DNA of 64,000 nucleotides, taken from the NCBI GenBank assembly GCA_963971535.1, contig OZ020592.1:129406180-129470179 (forward strand), read 5' to 3'. The notes under the pieces are model-generated. The model was given only the letters and a program-made list of their open reading frames with translations. It had not been told where the DNA came from and ran no database searches. Shown in pieces: positions 1-11,484 of this stretch (positions within the stretch are counted from its first letter, which is position 1; each line of letters begins with the position of its first letter). The position numbers were made by a program, and so were the translations under genes. This DNA is from Notolepis coatsorum (Eukaryota > Chordata > Actinopteri > Aulopiformes > Paralepididae).

Positions 1-86
1 CTGTGTGTGTGCTGTACAGCCTTAACGGAACACTGACAGACAGGACGCTGGAGAATAATATGAGAGGAATGGTGCTACGAGTCGTC

Positions 87-88
<2 letters not shown>

Positions 89-141
<53 letters not shown>

Positions 142-289
142 GTGTGTGTGTGTGTGTGTGCATGTGTGTGCGTGTATGTGTGTGTGTGTGTGTGTGTGCG
201 TGTGTGTGTGTAGGTGTGTGTGTGTGTGTGTGTGTGCGTGTGTGTGCGTGCGTGCATGTGTGTGTGTGTGTACGTGCGTGTGTGCTGCT
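89..289. repeat. (TG)n microsatellite, interrupted
   Basis: About 200 bp of TG dinucleotides with scattered CG, CA and TA interruptions. A shorter (CA)n lies at 438-472. Open frames here encode only Cys-Val or Thr-His repeats and are not genes. Confidence 0.97.
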
Positions 290-435
290 TGTTTGTGAGA
301 GAGAAAGGATGCAAATGCAACGAGTTGTGTGTATTGAGATTTCGTTTGAAAGAAAATGACTGAATTACATTTAGCATGCTAGTCAAATTACAACATCTAA
401 ACACACGCACACGTACGTACGCACGCACACACAAA

Positions 436-475
<40 letters not shown>

Positions 476-706
476 GACAGACGGATGGCCACTTATTTAT
501 ATGCAATGCATGCAAAAGCGTATATCCTCATTTGCATCATGCTCTCTCCATGAAATTGCACAAAAAAAAAAAAAAAATTATTACATTGAAGACTGAAATC
601 TGCTAATTTCACGGTCTGGTAGAAAAACAAAACACCAAAACTGGCCGAAATTGTCACTTAGTTTGCATAAGAGCAATAGGACTGCAGACCCTGAACTAGG
701 TCCTCC

Positions 707-1002
<296 letters not shown>

Positions 1003-1313
1003 TCCTGTATAGCTCCCATGATTAAAGAAAAACATATATAGTTTTGTCAAACAATACCTTTTTACAAAACATACATATTTTCTGGGCAATCGTAGCTGGG
1101 AGATATTGTATTTATTCCAGTCGGGTAGAGAGTGTAGACCAAAAAGAGATGTATTGTAACCACACCACACCATAAATATGTAATAGTGTAAAGTGATGGG
1201 CACCATGTCTCTGTCGAGAACTGTCTAAAGAGAAAACAGCAAGGTGTCATGGGTAATGAGCCTTAAAATGCTGTGCTGACCACCAACTGCTTAAAATGCT
1301 GTTGCCCAATTTT

Positions 1314-1606
<293 letters not shown>

Positions 1607-4600
1607 AATTCAATTCAATTCAATTCAATTGGGCTTTATTGACATGGGAAACATACGTTTACATTGCCAAAGCCAAACAAAACAAAACAATCAAACAGAG
1701 AAAACAAAATAAATCAGTACATTACAGACGGAATTTCTAGTACAGTCTTTATGGTGGTTGCATTCCGCTGGATGTCCTTTTCTTGTCACAACAGCTCACA
1801 AATCTTGCTGCTGTGTTTGCACATTCTTGTATTTCTCCCAGTAGGTATGGGAGTTTTGAGTTATTGTCCATGTTTTCAAAGTCTCTTTGGGTGTTTGCAA
1901 TTTGTGGGAAGTATATGTCTCTGATGTCTTGGTATAGTGGGCAATTTGTTAAGAAGTGGAGCTCGGTTTCCACCTCATCTTGTGTGCAGTGGGTGCATAG
2001 TCTGTCTTCTCTTGGGAGCCAGGTCTGCCTATGGCGGCCTTTCTCAATGGCTAGGCTGTGCTCGCTGAGTCTGTACCTAGTCAAGGATCTTCTTAGTTTT
2101 GGGTCAGTCACGGTGCTCAGGTATTCTGCCATTGTGTACTCTCTGTTTAGGGCCAAATAGCATTTCAATTTGCTCTGGTTTTGGGTTGTTTCTTTCCAAT
2201 GTGTCAGATAGTTTTCTTTTTGTTTTCTTATAATTTGATTTAGTCCAGTGTGGTTACTGTCTGGTGGTTCTGCTTGTGTTTGTGAGCAGAGTCCCAGAAC
2301 CATCTGGCTGAGTGGGCATCTATCGAGGGTCTCTCTGTGGGTGAGGGCTATGTTGTGGAGTGTGTTTGGGTCGCTTTCTTTTAGGTGGTTGTGGAATTTG
2401 GATGCTCTTTTTTGAATTTTTATGATTAGTGGGTATCTTCCTAGTTCTGCTCTGCATGCATTATTTGGCGTTTTCCGTTGGGTGCGGAGAATGGATTTGC
2501 AAAATTCTGCATGCAGAGTCTCAATTGGGTGTTTGTCCCATTTGGTGAAGTCTTGGTTTGCAAGTGGGCCCCAGACTTCACAACCATATAGGGAAATCGG
2601 TTCTATGACGGAGTCTAATATTTTGAGCCAGATTTTGACTGGAATGTCTAATATGATGTTCCTTTTTATGGCATAAAAAGCCCTTCTTGCTTTGTCTCTC
2701 AGGTCGTTCACAGCTTGATTGAAGTTCCCTGTAGCACTGATGTTTAGGCCGAGATATGTGTAGTTTTTTGTGTGTTCTAGGGAAATTGTGTCTAGGAGGA
2801 ATTTGTGTTTTTGTTGTTGTAGGCTGGGCCTTTTTTGGAATATCATAATTTTAGTTTTGTTTAGGTTTACTGTCAGTGCCCATGTCTGGGAGAATTTGTG
2901 CAGAAGGTCAAGGTGCTGCTGTAGCCCTTCTTTTGTTGGGGACAGCAGCACCAGGTCATCTGCGAACAGTAGGCATTTGACTTCTGTGTTTGCTAGGGGG
3001 ATGCCAGGTGCTGCAGTTTGTTCCAATGTTTTTGCCAGTTCATTTATGTATATGTTGAAGAGGGTTGGACTCAAACTGCACCCCTGTCTAACCCCCCGGC
3101 ATTGAGGGAAGAAGTCTGTGTGTTTTCCCTCAATCCTCACAGCACATGTGTTGTTGGTGTACATTGACTTTATGAGGTCGTAGGTTTTCCCTCCAATGCC
3201 ACTATCTAACAGTTTGTACAGCAGACCCTCGTGCCAAATTGAGTCAAATGCTTTTTGGAAGTCAACGAAACAGGAGTATACTTTGCTTTTATTTTTATTT
3301 ATTTGGTTGTCGATTAGGGTGCTGAGGGTGAGAATGTGGTCTGTTGTACGGTGATTTGGTAAGAAGCCAATCTGTGATTTGCTCAAGGTATTGTTGTTTG
3401 TGAGGAAATGTGTGAGTCTGTGGTTAATGATCATACAGAGGATTTTTCCAAGGTTGCTGTTGACACAGATCCCACGGTAATTGTTTGGGTCATATTTGTC
3501 TCCCTTTTTGTGGAGCGGTGTTATGAGTCCTTGGTTCCAGATATTGGGGAAGATCCCGGAGCTAAGGACAATGTTAAGGAGTTTTAGTATAGCCAATTGG
3601 AATTTGGAGTCTGTGAATATGATCATTTCATTTAGGATACCATCCGCTCCGCAGGCCTTCTTGATTTTAAGTGATTTTATTTTGTCCTGTAGTTCTTGTA
3701 GTGTAATTGGGGAGTCTAGCGGGTTCTGGTAGTCTTTTATGGTTGACTCCAGGCTTTGTAGTTTGTCTTGTATGTGTTTTTGCTGTTCATTTTTTTGTAT
3801 TGGGCTAAAGAGATTGGAGAAGTGGTTTACCCATACATCTCCATTTTGGATGGGTAGCTCCTCGTGGTGTTGTTTGTTTATTTTGTTCCAGTTTTCCCAG
3901 AAGTTGTTTGCTTTTATAGATTCCTCTATATCTTGTAGCTGGTTTCTAATATGTTGGTCTCTTTTTTTTCTGACTGTGTTTTTGTATTGTTTCAGTGTTT
4001 CACTGTATTGGAGACGTGTGTTCTGGTTGTCTGGGTCTCTGTGTTTTTGGTTTGATAGGTTCCTTAATATCTTCCTGAGATTTTTACAATCATTATCATA
4101 CCATTTGTCATGCATATTTTTATTTCTATTTTTCCTCGCTTTCCTATTTGAGGCCTTTAGGTTGGATAAGGAAGCTGTAAGGTCAAATATGTTATTGATG
4201 TTTTCTACCGCCCCGTTTACACTTTTGCTGTTGTGTTGGAAGTTTTTTTCTAGGAATTGGTCTAGTTTGGATTGGACTTTTTGTAGCTTGATAGCGGATT
4301 GGAATGCTTCCATACTACTTTCTTTCCATTTGTAGTGTTTTTTAATAGTGTGTAGTTTGTTTGGTTTTGGTATTTCCGGGTTGGGTGTTGATCTATTCAG
4401 GTAGATAGTGGTTTTGCTGTGGTCTGACAGGGGTGTTTGCTGGCTGACTGTGAACGCTCTGAGAGACTCTAGGCTGAGGTCCGTGATAAAATAGTCTACT
4501 GTACTGTTACCCAGAGATGAGCTATATGTGTACCTACCATAAGTGTCCCCTCGGAGCCTACCGTTGACTATGTACAGTCCCAGCGAGCGACAGAGCTGTA

Positions 4601-5303
4601 TAAGTTGTGACCCATGTTTATTTGTTGTTTGGTCATAGTTATTTCTGGGGGGGCATATTTGGGAGGGGATGTTCCCACCTCCTGGTAGGTGTTTGTCTCC
4701 CTGTGTGCTGAGAGTGTCAGATTCTCGTCCTGTCCTGGCATTGAGGTCCCCACAGACTATAATGTGCCCGTAAGCCTGGAACTGGTTGATTTCGTCTTGT
4801 AGGATTAGGAACATGTCTTCCTTGTAGTATGGGGATTCAATTGGGGGGATGTAGGTGGCACACAGGTAGATATCTTTCTCGGTTGATGTAAGTTCCTTAT
4901 TTATTTTTAACCAGATGAAAAAAACTCCGGTTTTGATTAGCTTTATGGAGTGGGTTAGTTCAGATTTGTACCATATTAGCATGCCTCCAGAGTCTCTCCC
5001 CTGTTTGACCCCTGTTAGCTTGGTGGATGGTACCAGTAGCTCTCTGTAGTTTGCAGGACAGCCAGTAGGACTGTTTCCTCTGTGCCATGTCTCTTGTAGG
5101 ACCATGATGTCTGTGTTTGACATTTCTGTGGTAAAGTCTGGGTTTCTGCTCTTTGTTCCAAGGGCAGTTGACCTCAGACCTTGTATATTCCAGCTTGAGA
5201 TGGTAAAAGATTTGTATTCCATTATTACAGTGTTATAATCCAGTGGTTTTGTCCTGGACCACGAATGAGAAGATCTTGCTGATCATCTGATGCACGGTCA
5301 GCT
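1607..5303 (-). mobile_element. Full-length non-LTR retrotransposon (LINE) in a (CT)n tract
   Basis: The element reads on the minus strand. Its 5' end is at about 5303, with a short 5' leader of about 80 bp, then one long ORF (1749-5222), then a 3' UTR with an AATAAA signal (minus strand, 1635-1640) and a terminal array of AATTG units at 1607-1631. Both ends touch (CT)n (1314-1606 and 5304-5430), so it appears complete and inserted into a (GA)n/(CT)n microsatellite. The 3' end resembles a repeat tail common in teleost genomes (from memory). The clade is not assigned. It lies in the GRID1 intron in sense orientation, about 150 bp past the exon A donor. Confidence 0.88.
1749..5222 (-). CDS. LINE ORF: endonuclease-reverse transcriptase, intact
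   Basis: The 1157-codon frame has no interruption. Residues 1-250 form an apurinic-type endonuclease/exonuclease/phosphatase domain: it opens with SSWNIQGLRS, has the LQETWH block, a CGDLNART block and a terminal LSDHSKT block. The reverse transcriptase follows, with the TPLHKKGDK and NYRGICV blocks, the VDFQKAFDS palm motif, GVRQGCSLSP, and the catalytic FADD at residues 753-756. Near the C-terminus a CTHC...HFLTNC cluster resembles the zinc-binding motif of many LINE ORFs. The protein would nick target DNA and prime cDNA synthesis there. The start ATG gives the usual N-terminus of the endonuclease fold. An undamaged frame suggests recent activity. No separate ORF1 is seen. Confidence 0.93.
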   Translation of the reverse strand: MEYKSFTISSWNIQGLRSTALGTKSRNPDFTTEMSNTDIMVLQETWHRGNSPTGCPANYRELLVPSTKLTGVKQGRDSGGMLIWYKSELTHSIKLIKTGVFFIWLKINKELTSTEKDIYLCATYIPPIESPYYKEDMFLILQDEINQFQAYGHIIVCGDLNARTGRESDTLSTQGDKHLPGGGNIPSQICPPRNNYDQTTNKHGSQLIQLCRSLGLYIVNGRLRGDTYGRYTYSSSLGNSTVDYFITDLSLESLRAFTVSQQTPLSDHSKTTIYLNRSTPNPEIPKPNKLHTIKKHYKWKESSMEAFQSAIKLQKVQSKLDQFLEKNFQHNSKSVNGAVENINNIFDLTASLSNLKASNRKARKNRNKNMHDKWYDNDCKNLRKILRNLSNQKHRDPDNQNTRLQYSETLKQYKNTVRKKRDQHIRNQLQDIEESIKANNFWENWNKINKQHHEELPIQNGDVWVNHFSNLFSPIQKNEQQKHIQDKLQSLESTIKDYQNPLDSPITLQELQDKIKSLKIKKACGADGILNEMIIFTDSKFQLAILKLLNIVLSSGIFPNIWNQGLITPLHKKGDKYDPNNYRGICVNSNLGKILCMIINHRLTHFLTNNNTLSKSQIGFLPNHRTTDHILTLSTLIDNQINKNKSKVYSCFVDFQKAFDSIWHEGLLYKLLDSGIGGKTYDLIKSMYTNNTCAVRIEGKHTDFFPQCRGVRQGCSLSPTLFNIYINELAKTLEQTAAPGIPLANTEVKCLLFADDLVLLSPTKEGLQQHLDLLHKFSQTWALTVNLNKTKIMIFQKRPSLQQQKHKFLLDTISLEHTKNYTYLGLNISATGNFNQAVNDLRDKARRAFYAIKRNIILDIPVKIWLKILDSVIEPISLYGCEVWGPLANQDFTKWDKHPIETLHAEFCKSILRTQRKTPNNACRAELGRYPLIIKIQKRASKFHNHLKESDPNTLHNIALTHRETLDRCPLSQMVLGLCSQTQAEPPDSNHTGLNQIIRKQKENYLTHWKETTQNQSKLKCYLALNREYTMAEYLSTVTDPKLRRSLTRYRLSEHSLAIEKGRHRQTWLPREDRLCTHCTQDEVETELHFLTNCPLYQDIRDIYFPQIANTQRDFENMDNNSKLPYLLGEIQECANTAARFVSCCDKKRTSSGMQPP

Positions 5304-5441
<138 letters not shown>

Positions 5442-5453
5442 ATATCTGCTTAC

Positions 5454-5651
5454 CTTGAACACTAGTTCTCCCATCATGCCACTCCACTGTCCGTCCGACT
5501 GTAAGCTGCCGTATTTGTGGTCGGGTGCCACGTAGATCTCATACTTGAAGCCCAGGTAGCTGGAAAGAGCGTCCAGGACGTCGATGGAGTAGCCCTGGTA
5601 GTTCTTGGGTTTTCCCAGGACGTTCTCAGACACCATCACGAACGGCTCCTC
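5454..5651 (-). CDS. grid1: GRID1-like exon A (ligand-binding domain S1)
   Basis: This is a 198-bp, phase 0/0 exon of 66 codons. It has an acceptor CAG at 5654-5652 and a donor AAG|GTAAGC after 5454. It encodes part of the S1 half of the ligand-binding domain of ionotropic glutamate receptor delta-1, starting [20 protein letters not shown] and ending GMMGELVFK. The VAPDHKYGS stretch fits GRID1 better than GRID2 (from memory of the families). GRID proteins are postsynaptic receptors that bind cerebellins and D-serine/glycine. The next exon in the protein begins [10 protein letters not shown], which is what exon B at 29656 encodes, but on the opposite strand. The teleost paralogue (a or b) cannot be told. 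Confidence 0.92.
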
Positions 5652-5675
5652 CTGAAAGGGGAGAATCAATCGAAT

Positions 5676-5876
5676 CAAACCAGTCAATCAACCAATCAAT
5701 CAGTCAGTCAATCAACTAATCAATCAGTCAGTCGGTCAGTCAGTCAGTCAGTCAGTCAGTCAGTCAGTCAGTCAGTCAGTCAGTCAGTCAGTCAGTCAGT
5801 CAGTCAGTCAGTCAGTCAGTCAGTCAGTCAGTCAGTCAGTCAGTCAGTCAATCAACCAATCAGTCAGTCAGTCAAT
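5676..5876. repeat. (CAGT)n microsatellite
   Basis: About 40 tandem CAGT units from 5733, with degenerate CAAT/CAAC units at both edges. It starts about 25 bp upstream of the exon A acceptor in gene orientation, just beyond the branch-point zone. A G-run lies at 5939-5950. Confidence 0.96.
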
Positions 5877-5955
5877 CATCTCTAAATATCATTTAAAAAA
5901 AAGGATCCAAGCAGAATCAGTTGGGGGAAGAGAGGGATGGGGGGGGGGGGTGCAA

Positions 5956-6041
5956 CAGAACTACAACTTGATGGAAACTACAGAACCTATGGAAACTATA
6001 GAAACTACAGAACATATGGAAACTATGGAAACTATAGAAAC
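5956..6041. repeat. Left part of a 9-bp minisatellite (GAAACTACA-like)
   Basis: Degenerate units of GAAACTACA, GAAACTATG and GAACCTATG. It is the same array as 11485-12645, split by the DIRS insertion at 6042-11484. Confidence 0.93.
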
Positions 6042-6236
6042 GAAAGGTTATGTAGATAACCTAGTTATATTAGTATTGGCTGAGCGTCCCGCTCTGAGCC
6101 TTACGAGATACTCTGTGATACATATTGTATCTCCCACGAATAAAAAACACATGCACCCCACCTGTATGGGGCCCCGCCCCTAATGGTGGCCACCACCCAT
6201 ATAACCATGACTCTGGTCATGAAACACCCTTCCTCG
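6042..6236. repeat. DIRS left inverted terminal repeat
   Basis: From GCGTCCCGCTCTG at about 6083 onward it is the reverse complement of the right terminal repeat, through the stretch ending CATGACTCTGGTCATGAAAC. The outermost 40 bp (6042-6082) are unique to this end and recur, inverted, in the internal complementary region. Confidence 0.93.
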
Positions 6237-6282
6237 CCAAAAACCCGTCCCAGGAAAAGATCCCTCAAGAGGGAACTCAGGG

Positions 6283-6392
6283 CGCGCAGAGCGGGACGCT
6301 CAGCCAATACTAATATAACTAGGTTATCTACATAACCTTTCGTTATATTTCGTATTTGCATCGCGTCCCGCTCTGAGCCTTACGAGATAATG
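6283..6392. repeat. DIRS internal complementary region (ICR)
   Basis: The first half, to about 6342, is the inverse of the element's left end. The second half (GTTATATTTCGTATTTGC onward) is the inverse of its right end. They meet at a GTT that matches the AAC at both insertion edges. In the DIRS replication model this region templates the end-joining that makes a circular intermediate (established for DIRS1). Confidence 0.9.
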
Positions 6393-6689
6393 GGGAAGAG
6401 CGGGCGCGAGACCCGACAGATGTACCCCCTGAGGACCCGTAAGCCCACATCAAGGGGTGCGGGGAGCCCTGTCACCCCATCCTTCCTAATGAAGGGGGGG
6501 CGCAGTCAACTCCACCTGAATGCGAACAAGAGAGAGCTAGAACCCCTTGAACACACCGTACAGGCGGAACCACGTGTGACCCAACACACTGTGGCCCATA
6601 CCCACACACTCCTGCTACCCGACCAAAGGACGGGAAGCAGGAAAGGCCACAGACCCCAGAACCGCCTGGGAGACAGAACCCCCGGTCAT

Positions 6690-7566
6690 GTCCATGAGGT
6701 AAAACCTTACAAAGGAGCCCGGGGAGGACCATGAAGCTGCAGCACAGATGGCCTCCACCGAGGCCCCACCCAGGAGAGCGGCAGAGGCAGCCACCCCACG
6801 AGTGGAGTGCGCCCTGACGCCCCCAGGGGGATCCGGCCCAGCCAGCGTGTAGCAGAGGGCAACACCCTCGCACAACCAATGGGACAGACGCTGCTCCGAT
6901 AGTGCCTTACCAGCACGAGCCCCACCGTAACAGACAAAAAGCTGGTCGGTAACCCTGAAATCCTGAGTACGGCTGAGGTAAATCCCCAAGCACGGACTGG
7001 ACATGACAGGTGAAGGCCCGCATCTAACTCACTAGTGTGAGGAGGAGGACGAAACGCCTGAACCACAATATCCCGGGAGCGGAAGGAACTCCGGATATTC
7101 TCAGGCACGAAAGCAGGATCAGGTTGCAGAGTGACACCGCAATCGGTCCGAAAAGACAGGCACTCTGGACGTACCGAGAGAGCACAGAGCTCACCTACGC
7201 GTTTAGCGGAAGTGACAGCCAGAAGGAACGAGGTCCTGAAGGACAGCTGTCCCAACGGCGCCCGCTCGAGCGGCTCAAACGGGGCCAAGGACAACCGACC
7301 AAGGACCAATTGAAGATCCCAAGTCGGAGCCAAGGAGCGTTGCACCGGCTTAACGCGTCGAGCGCCAAGCAGGAAACGCTTCACAAGAGGGTGGCTGAAC
7401 AAGACATCCCCTCAAACCCCTCATGATAGGAGGATATAGCTGCTGCATATACCCTCACCGTCGAAGCCGACAGTCTATCAAGGAGAGACTGGAGGTAACT
7501 AAGGACAGCATCCAGGGGGCAGGAGACTGAGTCCCGGCCCCCCACCTTACACCACACTTGGAACAT
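6690..7566 (-). pseudogene. DIRS tyrosine recombinase, frameshifted
   Basis: Pieces in different frames together cover a phage-integrase-like tyrosine recombinase. The N-terminal part (7381-7566) has STVRVYAAAISSYH. The core (6990-7402) has LLAVTSAKRVGELCALS with the first catalytic Arg. The C-terminal part (6690-7004) has AHSTRG (the HxxR box) and a final FVRFY with the likely nucleophile Tyr. Frame changes occur near 7385-7402 and 6990-7010. This enzyme would integrate the circular cDNA intermediate. As it stands the gene cannot give one full-length product. Confidence 0.87.
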
Positions 7567-8199
7567 ACGTCATCTGCCCGCGTAAGCGCGACAGTGGAGG
7601 GAGCATGCGCATTCCAGATGGTAACACCATCAGGATCAAGAACCTGCGCCCCTCAACGTACCCGTCCCAACAACTGACCTAACAGATGTATGGGGAAGAA
7701 TCCCTGGCGGCACGGCATCGGTCCCAGACCCGCCTGGCCATGTCCAGACGCAATCCTCACCCGTCAGGATGAGGGCCGCCCCGCGACAGTACACCTGCAC
7801 CCACATTCTCCCTGCCGGGGATGTGGGGAGCCCTCAGGCCGCGCAGATGGAGGACGCCCATAGCCAGCCGCCCGCCGCCTGGTGCAGACAGGGGGAGCGT
7901 ACTCCTCCCTGTCTGTCGATACACGACACTGACGTCGTAACGTCCGTCCTGATCAACACCATTTGTGGACCAGAAGGACCGCTTTCAACACCAACACATT
8001 GAACGTAGCGCAGACCGGGCAGCATGGTTTGCCAGCTGCCCCCTACTGCGTTGGCCCGACGCATCACCAGCGAGGGAGGCGTCGGTGAAAACGCGACGTG
8101 AGACAGCGCCGTAACCGTCCTAGGACGGAACCTCCCGAGCGTGTTGACAACACGCTCTGAAATGGATGCCCATAGCCCTCCAACCGTTGACTGGGAAGA

Positions 8200-8790
8200 G
8201 GAATACTCTACATCCAGTCTACAGCAACCCCAGGCTGGTAGGACCTGCCTGGTATGAGACCTGACGATCCACCTTGACCGCGAAGGACCAGAACGTCATC
8301 AGGGCAGAACACTCCGTAACCCCGGACGACGCAAAGGCCCCAGTGCGGCCTCCACGCACTTGGTGAAGATGCGGGGAGCCAGAGAAAACCGAACGGCAGC
8401 CTCTGGTACTCATACGCTAACCCTGCAAAGGAAGCGTAGGTAAGCCCTAGGATGGAAGATCGGGGATGCGCATACGCATCCTACAGGTCTATGGAGGAGA
8501 ACCAGACCCCCACCTGACAGTGTTCAACAGGTAGGAGACGATCCAAAAAATGCTGAACCTTCCCATGGGACAGGTCCAGCCTGGGTCTTACACCCCTCCC
8601 TCCCGACTTCTCGGGCTGAGAACACCGGGAGGAGAACGCCACGACGATGGCTTGCTTCGTCCACAGAGATTGGATCTCGTCGACCAGAGCTGTCCCTGCT
8701 GGAGACCCCGACAACAGGGTCTGTACCAAACCTGAAAACGGGTGGGGTTGTGTAAACACAAGTCCCCGCCTCACCGTTCTCTCCATCTAC
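8200..8790 (-). pseudogene. DIRS reverse transcriptase, degenerate
   Basis: On the minus strand the 8481-8786 frame reads ALVDEIQSLWTKQAIVVAF, RPRLDLSHG and SSIDL, matching the finger and palm blocks of DIRS reverse transcriptases. A TAG stop lies at 8481-8483. The same frame then continues with DAYAHPRSS, AYEYQRLPFGF and a PDD at the expected place of the catalytic Asp pair. Upstream frames at 8771-9276 probably hold the gag-RT linker but match nothing I can name. The RNase H domain is not clear. Confidence 0.75.
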
Positions 8791-9279
8791 CTCGACATAT
8801 GGTACTGCCGTAGTCATATGTGACGACACTCCCAACGCACCCGCCGTCACGTGGCGCAGGTCCGCCAGGAACTGTAGATAGTTGGCCCGGTCCCCCCACT
8901 GTGCGTAGACAACCCCGGAACCGTGCGAGGAGCGCGTTCCGTGTCGGAACACCTGACCCTGACACACCCACGAGGCAATCGCACCCAAGGGGGAACCCCG
9001 ACAGAAAGGGCCGATCTGATACGGGGGGCTTCCGATGAAAAAAGCCCCCCCACTGAACACCCCTCCAGAACATGCTGAAGGAGTTGTTCTGCAGCCGGAC
9101 ATGCAAGGTGTAAGGCCCCCATGGGTTCCTACACACCGTAGCCCTGCAGTGATATTACTACCACCCCAAACCATGTGAGCTGCGACCACTTGCCAATATT
9201 TCAGGAGTGGGAGGCACCAACATGATACCTGGCCTGGCGAAGGCGAGGCCGGGGAAGCCCGCACTGTGTGCCTCAAAAG

Positions 9280-11317
9280 GTTTCGAGCCCCCCTGCTGAC
9301 AACACTTAAGTAACACCAGGCTCAACCAACACAGTTCAAGGCGTGGGAGCCGCTTGACAGCACAACATTCTCACGGACAGACCCAGGCTCAGCCATCAAC
9401 TGGGTGTCAGCCCCTGTCCCCATGAGAAGCGAAAAGTGGGGCCGCCCGCGCATCAACGAAGGCACGCGGCCCGCAGCCAAAGGAAACAATCAGAGCCCAC
9501 TTCTCCCGCTGGTGTTGGGGAAGGGAGTGATCAGAGAGCGGGCTGCTCGCGGCAGGACGGTGACGGCTTGTTTGTTCAAGCCGAACCCATCCTACATGGC
9601 CGATCCCTCGGCCGCCAAGGCTGTCGGCCTTGTGGACACCTGTCGAATCAACGCCCAGGATACCTCTGGCGGGGGAAAAACATGGCCGCCTGTCGAGGGC
9701 CCCGTCATCGCTGCTGACGAGGCCGTGCTCTCTCTTCTTCTGGCTGCGCGGTGTGAGGCGGTGTAGGGCCTAGGACAATACCGCCCGCGCTCCAGCAGAA
9801 GACCAAAATCCCCTGCGGAGAGGGGAACCCTGAGCGGTTATAGCTTGCGGCTGGGTCAAAGCTAATAACGTCAGCAACCTCGCGCGATGTGTCGACGTCG
9901 ACTGGCCCTCAAGGCCCCTCCACCAGACACCATTTCTTTAATAGAAAAAACACCAATTCGAACACAGTTCTAATCGTTGCCAATTCCATACCGTGGCGGT
10001 ACAAGCCTTAACAGCCCACCAGCCACTCGCCAGGCCGACCCACCCATGGTGTCGGCCGGGCGGGGCATTGTTTCAATATATCAAAAACAAAGGACTGACG
10101 TTAACATGGAGCACCAGTGGTGATTGCAAACAGCACCCTCCACTGTGGTGTGCACCATGAAAGGGTTAAATGAATAAAAGAGCTAAACCACAAAAACTGT
10201 AGAATGAGCAAACCCATACACACAAAGTTTAAGGGGAGACGGACCAGACCCGTCTTCATTCAAAATATTCACAACAGAACACCAGCCCTAGTTTAGCCCA
10301 TTTACCAAAAAAGGTAAACAAAGCCCCCCCCCCGCACTACTCCCCCAGTATACCGATTGACCGTCAGTATGAATGGTTTGAGAGGAGAGAAAGCTGTAGC
10401 AAGACAGACCTTCTCATAGCAGAGTGACAAAACGAAACAATAGCCCCCTACACAGGGCCGCCCCAGGAGATGGGGGGCCTCGCGTCTAAAAACGCACAGG
10501 GCCTCACATTTCTCCCAGGCGGCCCTGCCCTTATACTACTGCAGCCTAACGCCAGGCAATGTGGGACCCAAGACAACAATTGCCTGTGCACAGACACGCA
10601 ACATGTTTATCATGTCGGCTGGACCCATAGCCCCACTACCCGACGCCAACCCAGATGGGAACACCGTTCAACAAACCCCGCCGGAACACAAGGTAAAATA
10701 CCTGGCTAGGAACCTAGCCACGACCTACCCCGTTGTCAACCCATTTACCCGAAAAAGGTAAATAGAACTCAAAAACCCCACAACAGCTACCGACTGACCT
10801 TCATTGATGAACCGGGCAAGAGGCGGGAGAGTGACAACATCTCACGGCGGAGACATTAAAACAGCATAGCAATTAGCAGTAGTAATAGCATGCGGCAGTA
10901 GCGATAGCATGTAGCATAGCTTCAGATGTTTTAGCAGCACGCCCAAGACAGCTTGGAAACCGTTCCCTGCAGAGAACGTTCACCAAACCATCCTGCCCCC
11001 GGCGCCAACACACAACATGGTTGTGTTAACAAAACAAACCAGCATTACTAACACTAATACCCATGCCTGAAGACACAGGGCCTACCTGAGTACAAGCTGG
11101 CCCGACAGCCAGCCTTGTACAGCTGAACCTCGATGTGCAGTCATCAAACGAGGAACATCAACACAGGCCCGTCGTGTCGCCGAAAACATGCATCGAAGAT
11201 GCCAGGGGCCAGCAACCTCCGGTAAGCTTCCAACATTATTAATCTTCCTTAATCTTTTCATTCCGCTAGACTCGTATGGTGCACGCATCCAATACGCTGG
11301 GACGAAAACAGAGGAAA
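9280..11317 (-). other. DIRS 5' region, gag not recognisable
   Basis: This GC-rich stretch lies between the reverse transcriptase remnant and the right terminal repeat, where DIRS elements carry gag. Only short open frames are present on the minus strand, and no zinc knuckle or other motif is visible. Two related 70-bp blocks (about 10300-10345 and 10735-10780, CATTTACC...AAGGTAAA) are repeated. It is assigned to the element by position only. Confidence 0.5.
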
Positions 11318-11484
11318 GGGTGTTTCATGACCAGAGTCATGGTTATATGGGTGGTGGCCACCATTAGGGGCGGGGCCCCATACAGGTGGGGTGCATGTGT
11401 TTTTTATTCGTGGGAGATACAATATGTATCACAGAGTATCTCGTAAGGCTCAGAGCGGGACGCGATGCAAATACGAAATATAAC
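11318..11484. repeat. DIRS right inverted terminal repeat
   Basis: Inverse of 6083-6236. The outermost block, 11459-11484, is unique to this end and matches the second half of the ICR. Confidence 0.93.

Larger units (their letters stand above)
6042..11484 (-). mobile_element. DIRS-type tyrosine-recombinase retrotransposon
   Basis: This 5.4-kb element reads on the minus strand. Three features define DIRS: inverted terminal repeats (6042-6236 and 11318-11484); an internal complementary region (6283-6392) that joins the complements of the two outer ends; and a reverse transcriptase followed by a tyrosine recombinase instead of an integrase. It interrupts the 9-bp minisatellite exactly at an AAC shared by both flanks (6039-6041 and 11482-11484), with no longer target duplication, as expected for recombinase-mediated insertion. 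The coding regions carry stops and frameshifts, so this copy is not autonomous. Confidence 0.92.

Noticed and set aside
5222-5303. Coding exon between the LINE start and (CT)n
   Set aside because: It fits the LINE 5' leader and lies downstream of the exon A donor.
9404-9766. Plus-strand ORFs of 93-120 codons inside the DIRS
   Set aside because: GC-rich shadow frames against the element's coding direction, with no motifs.
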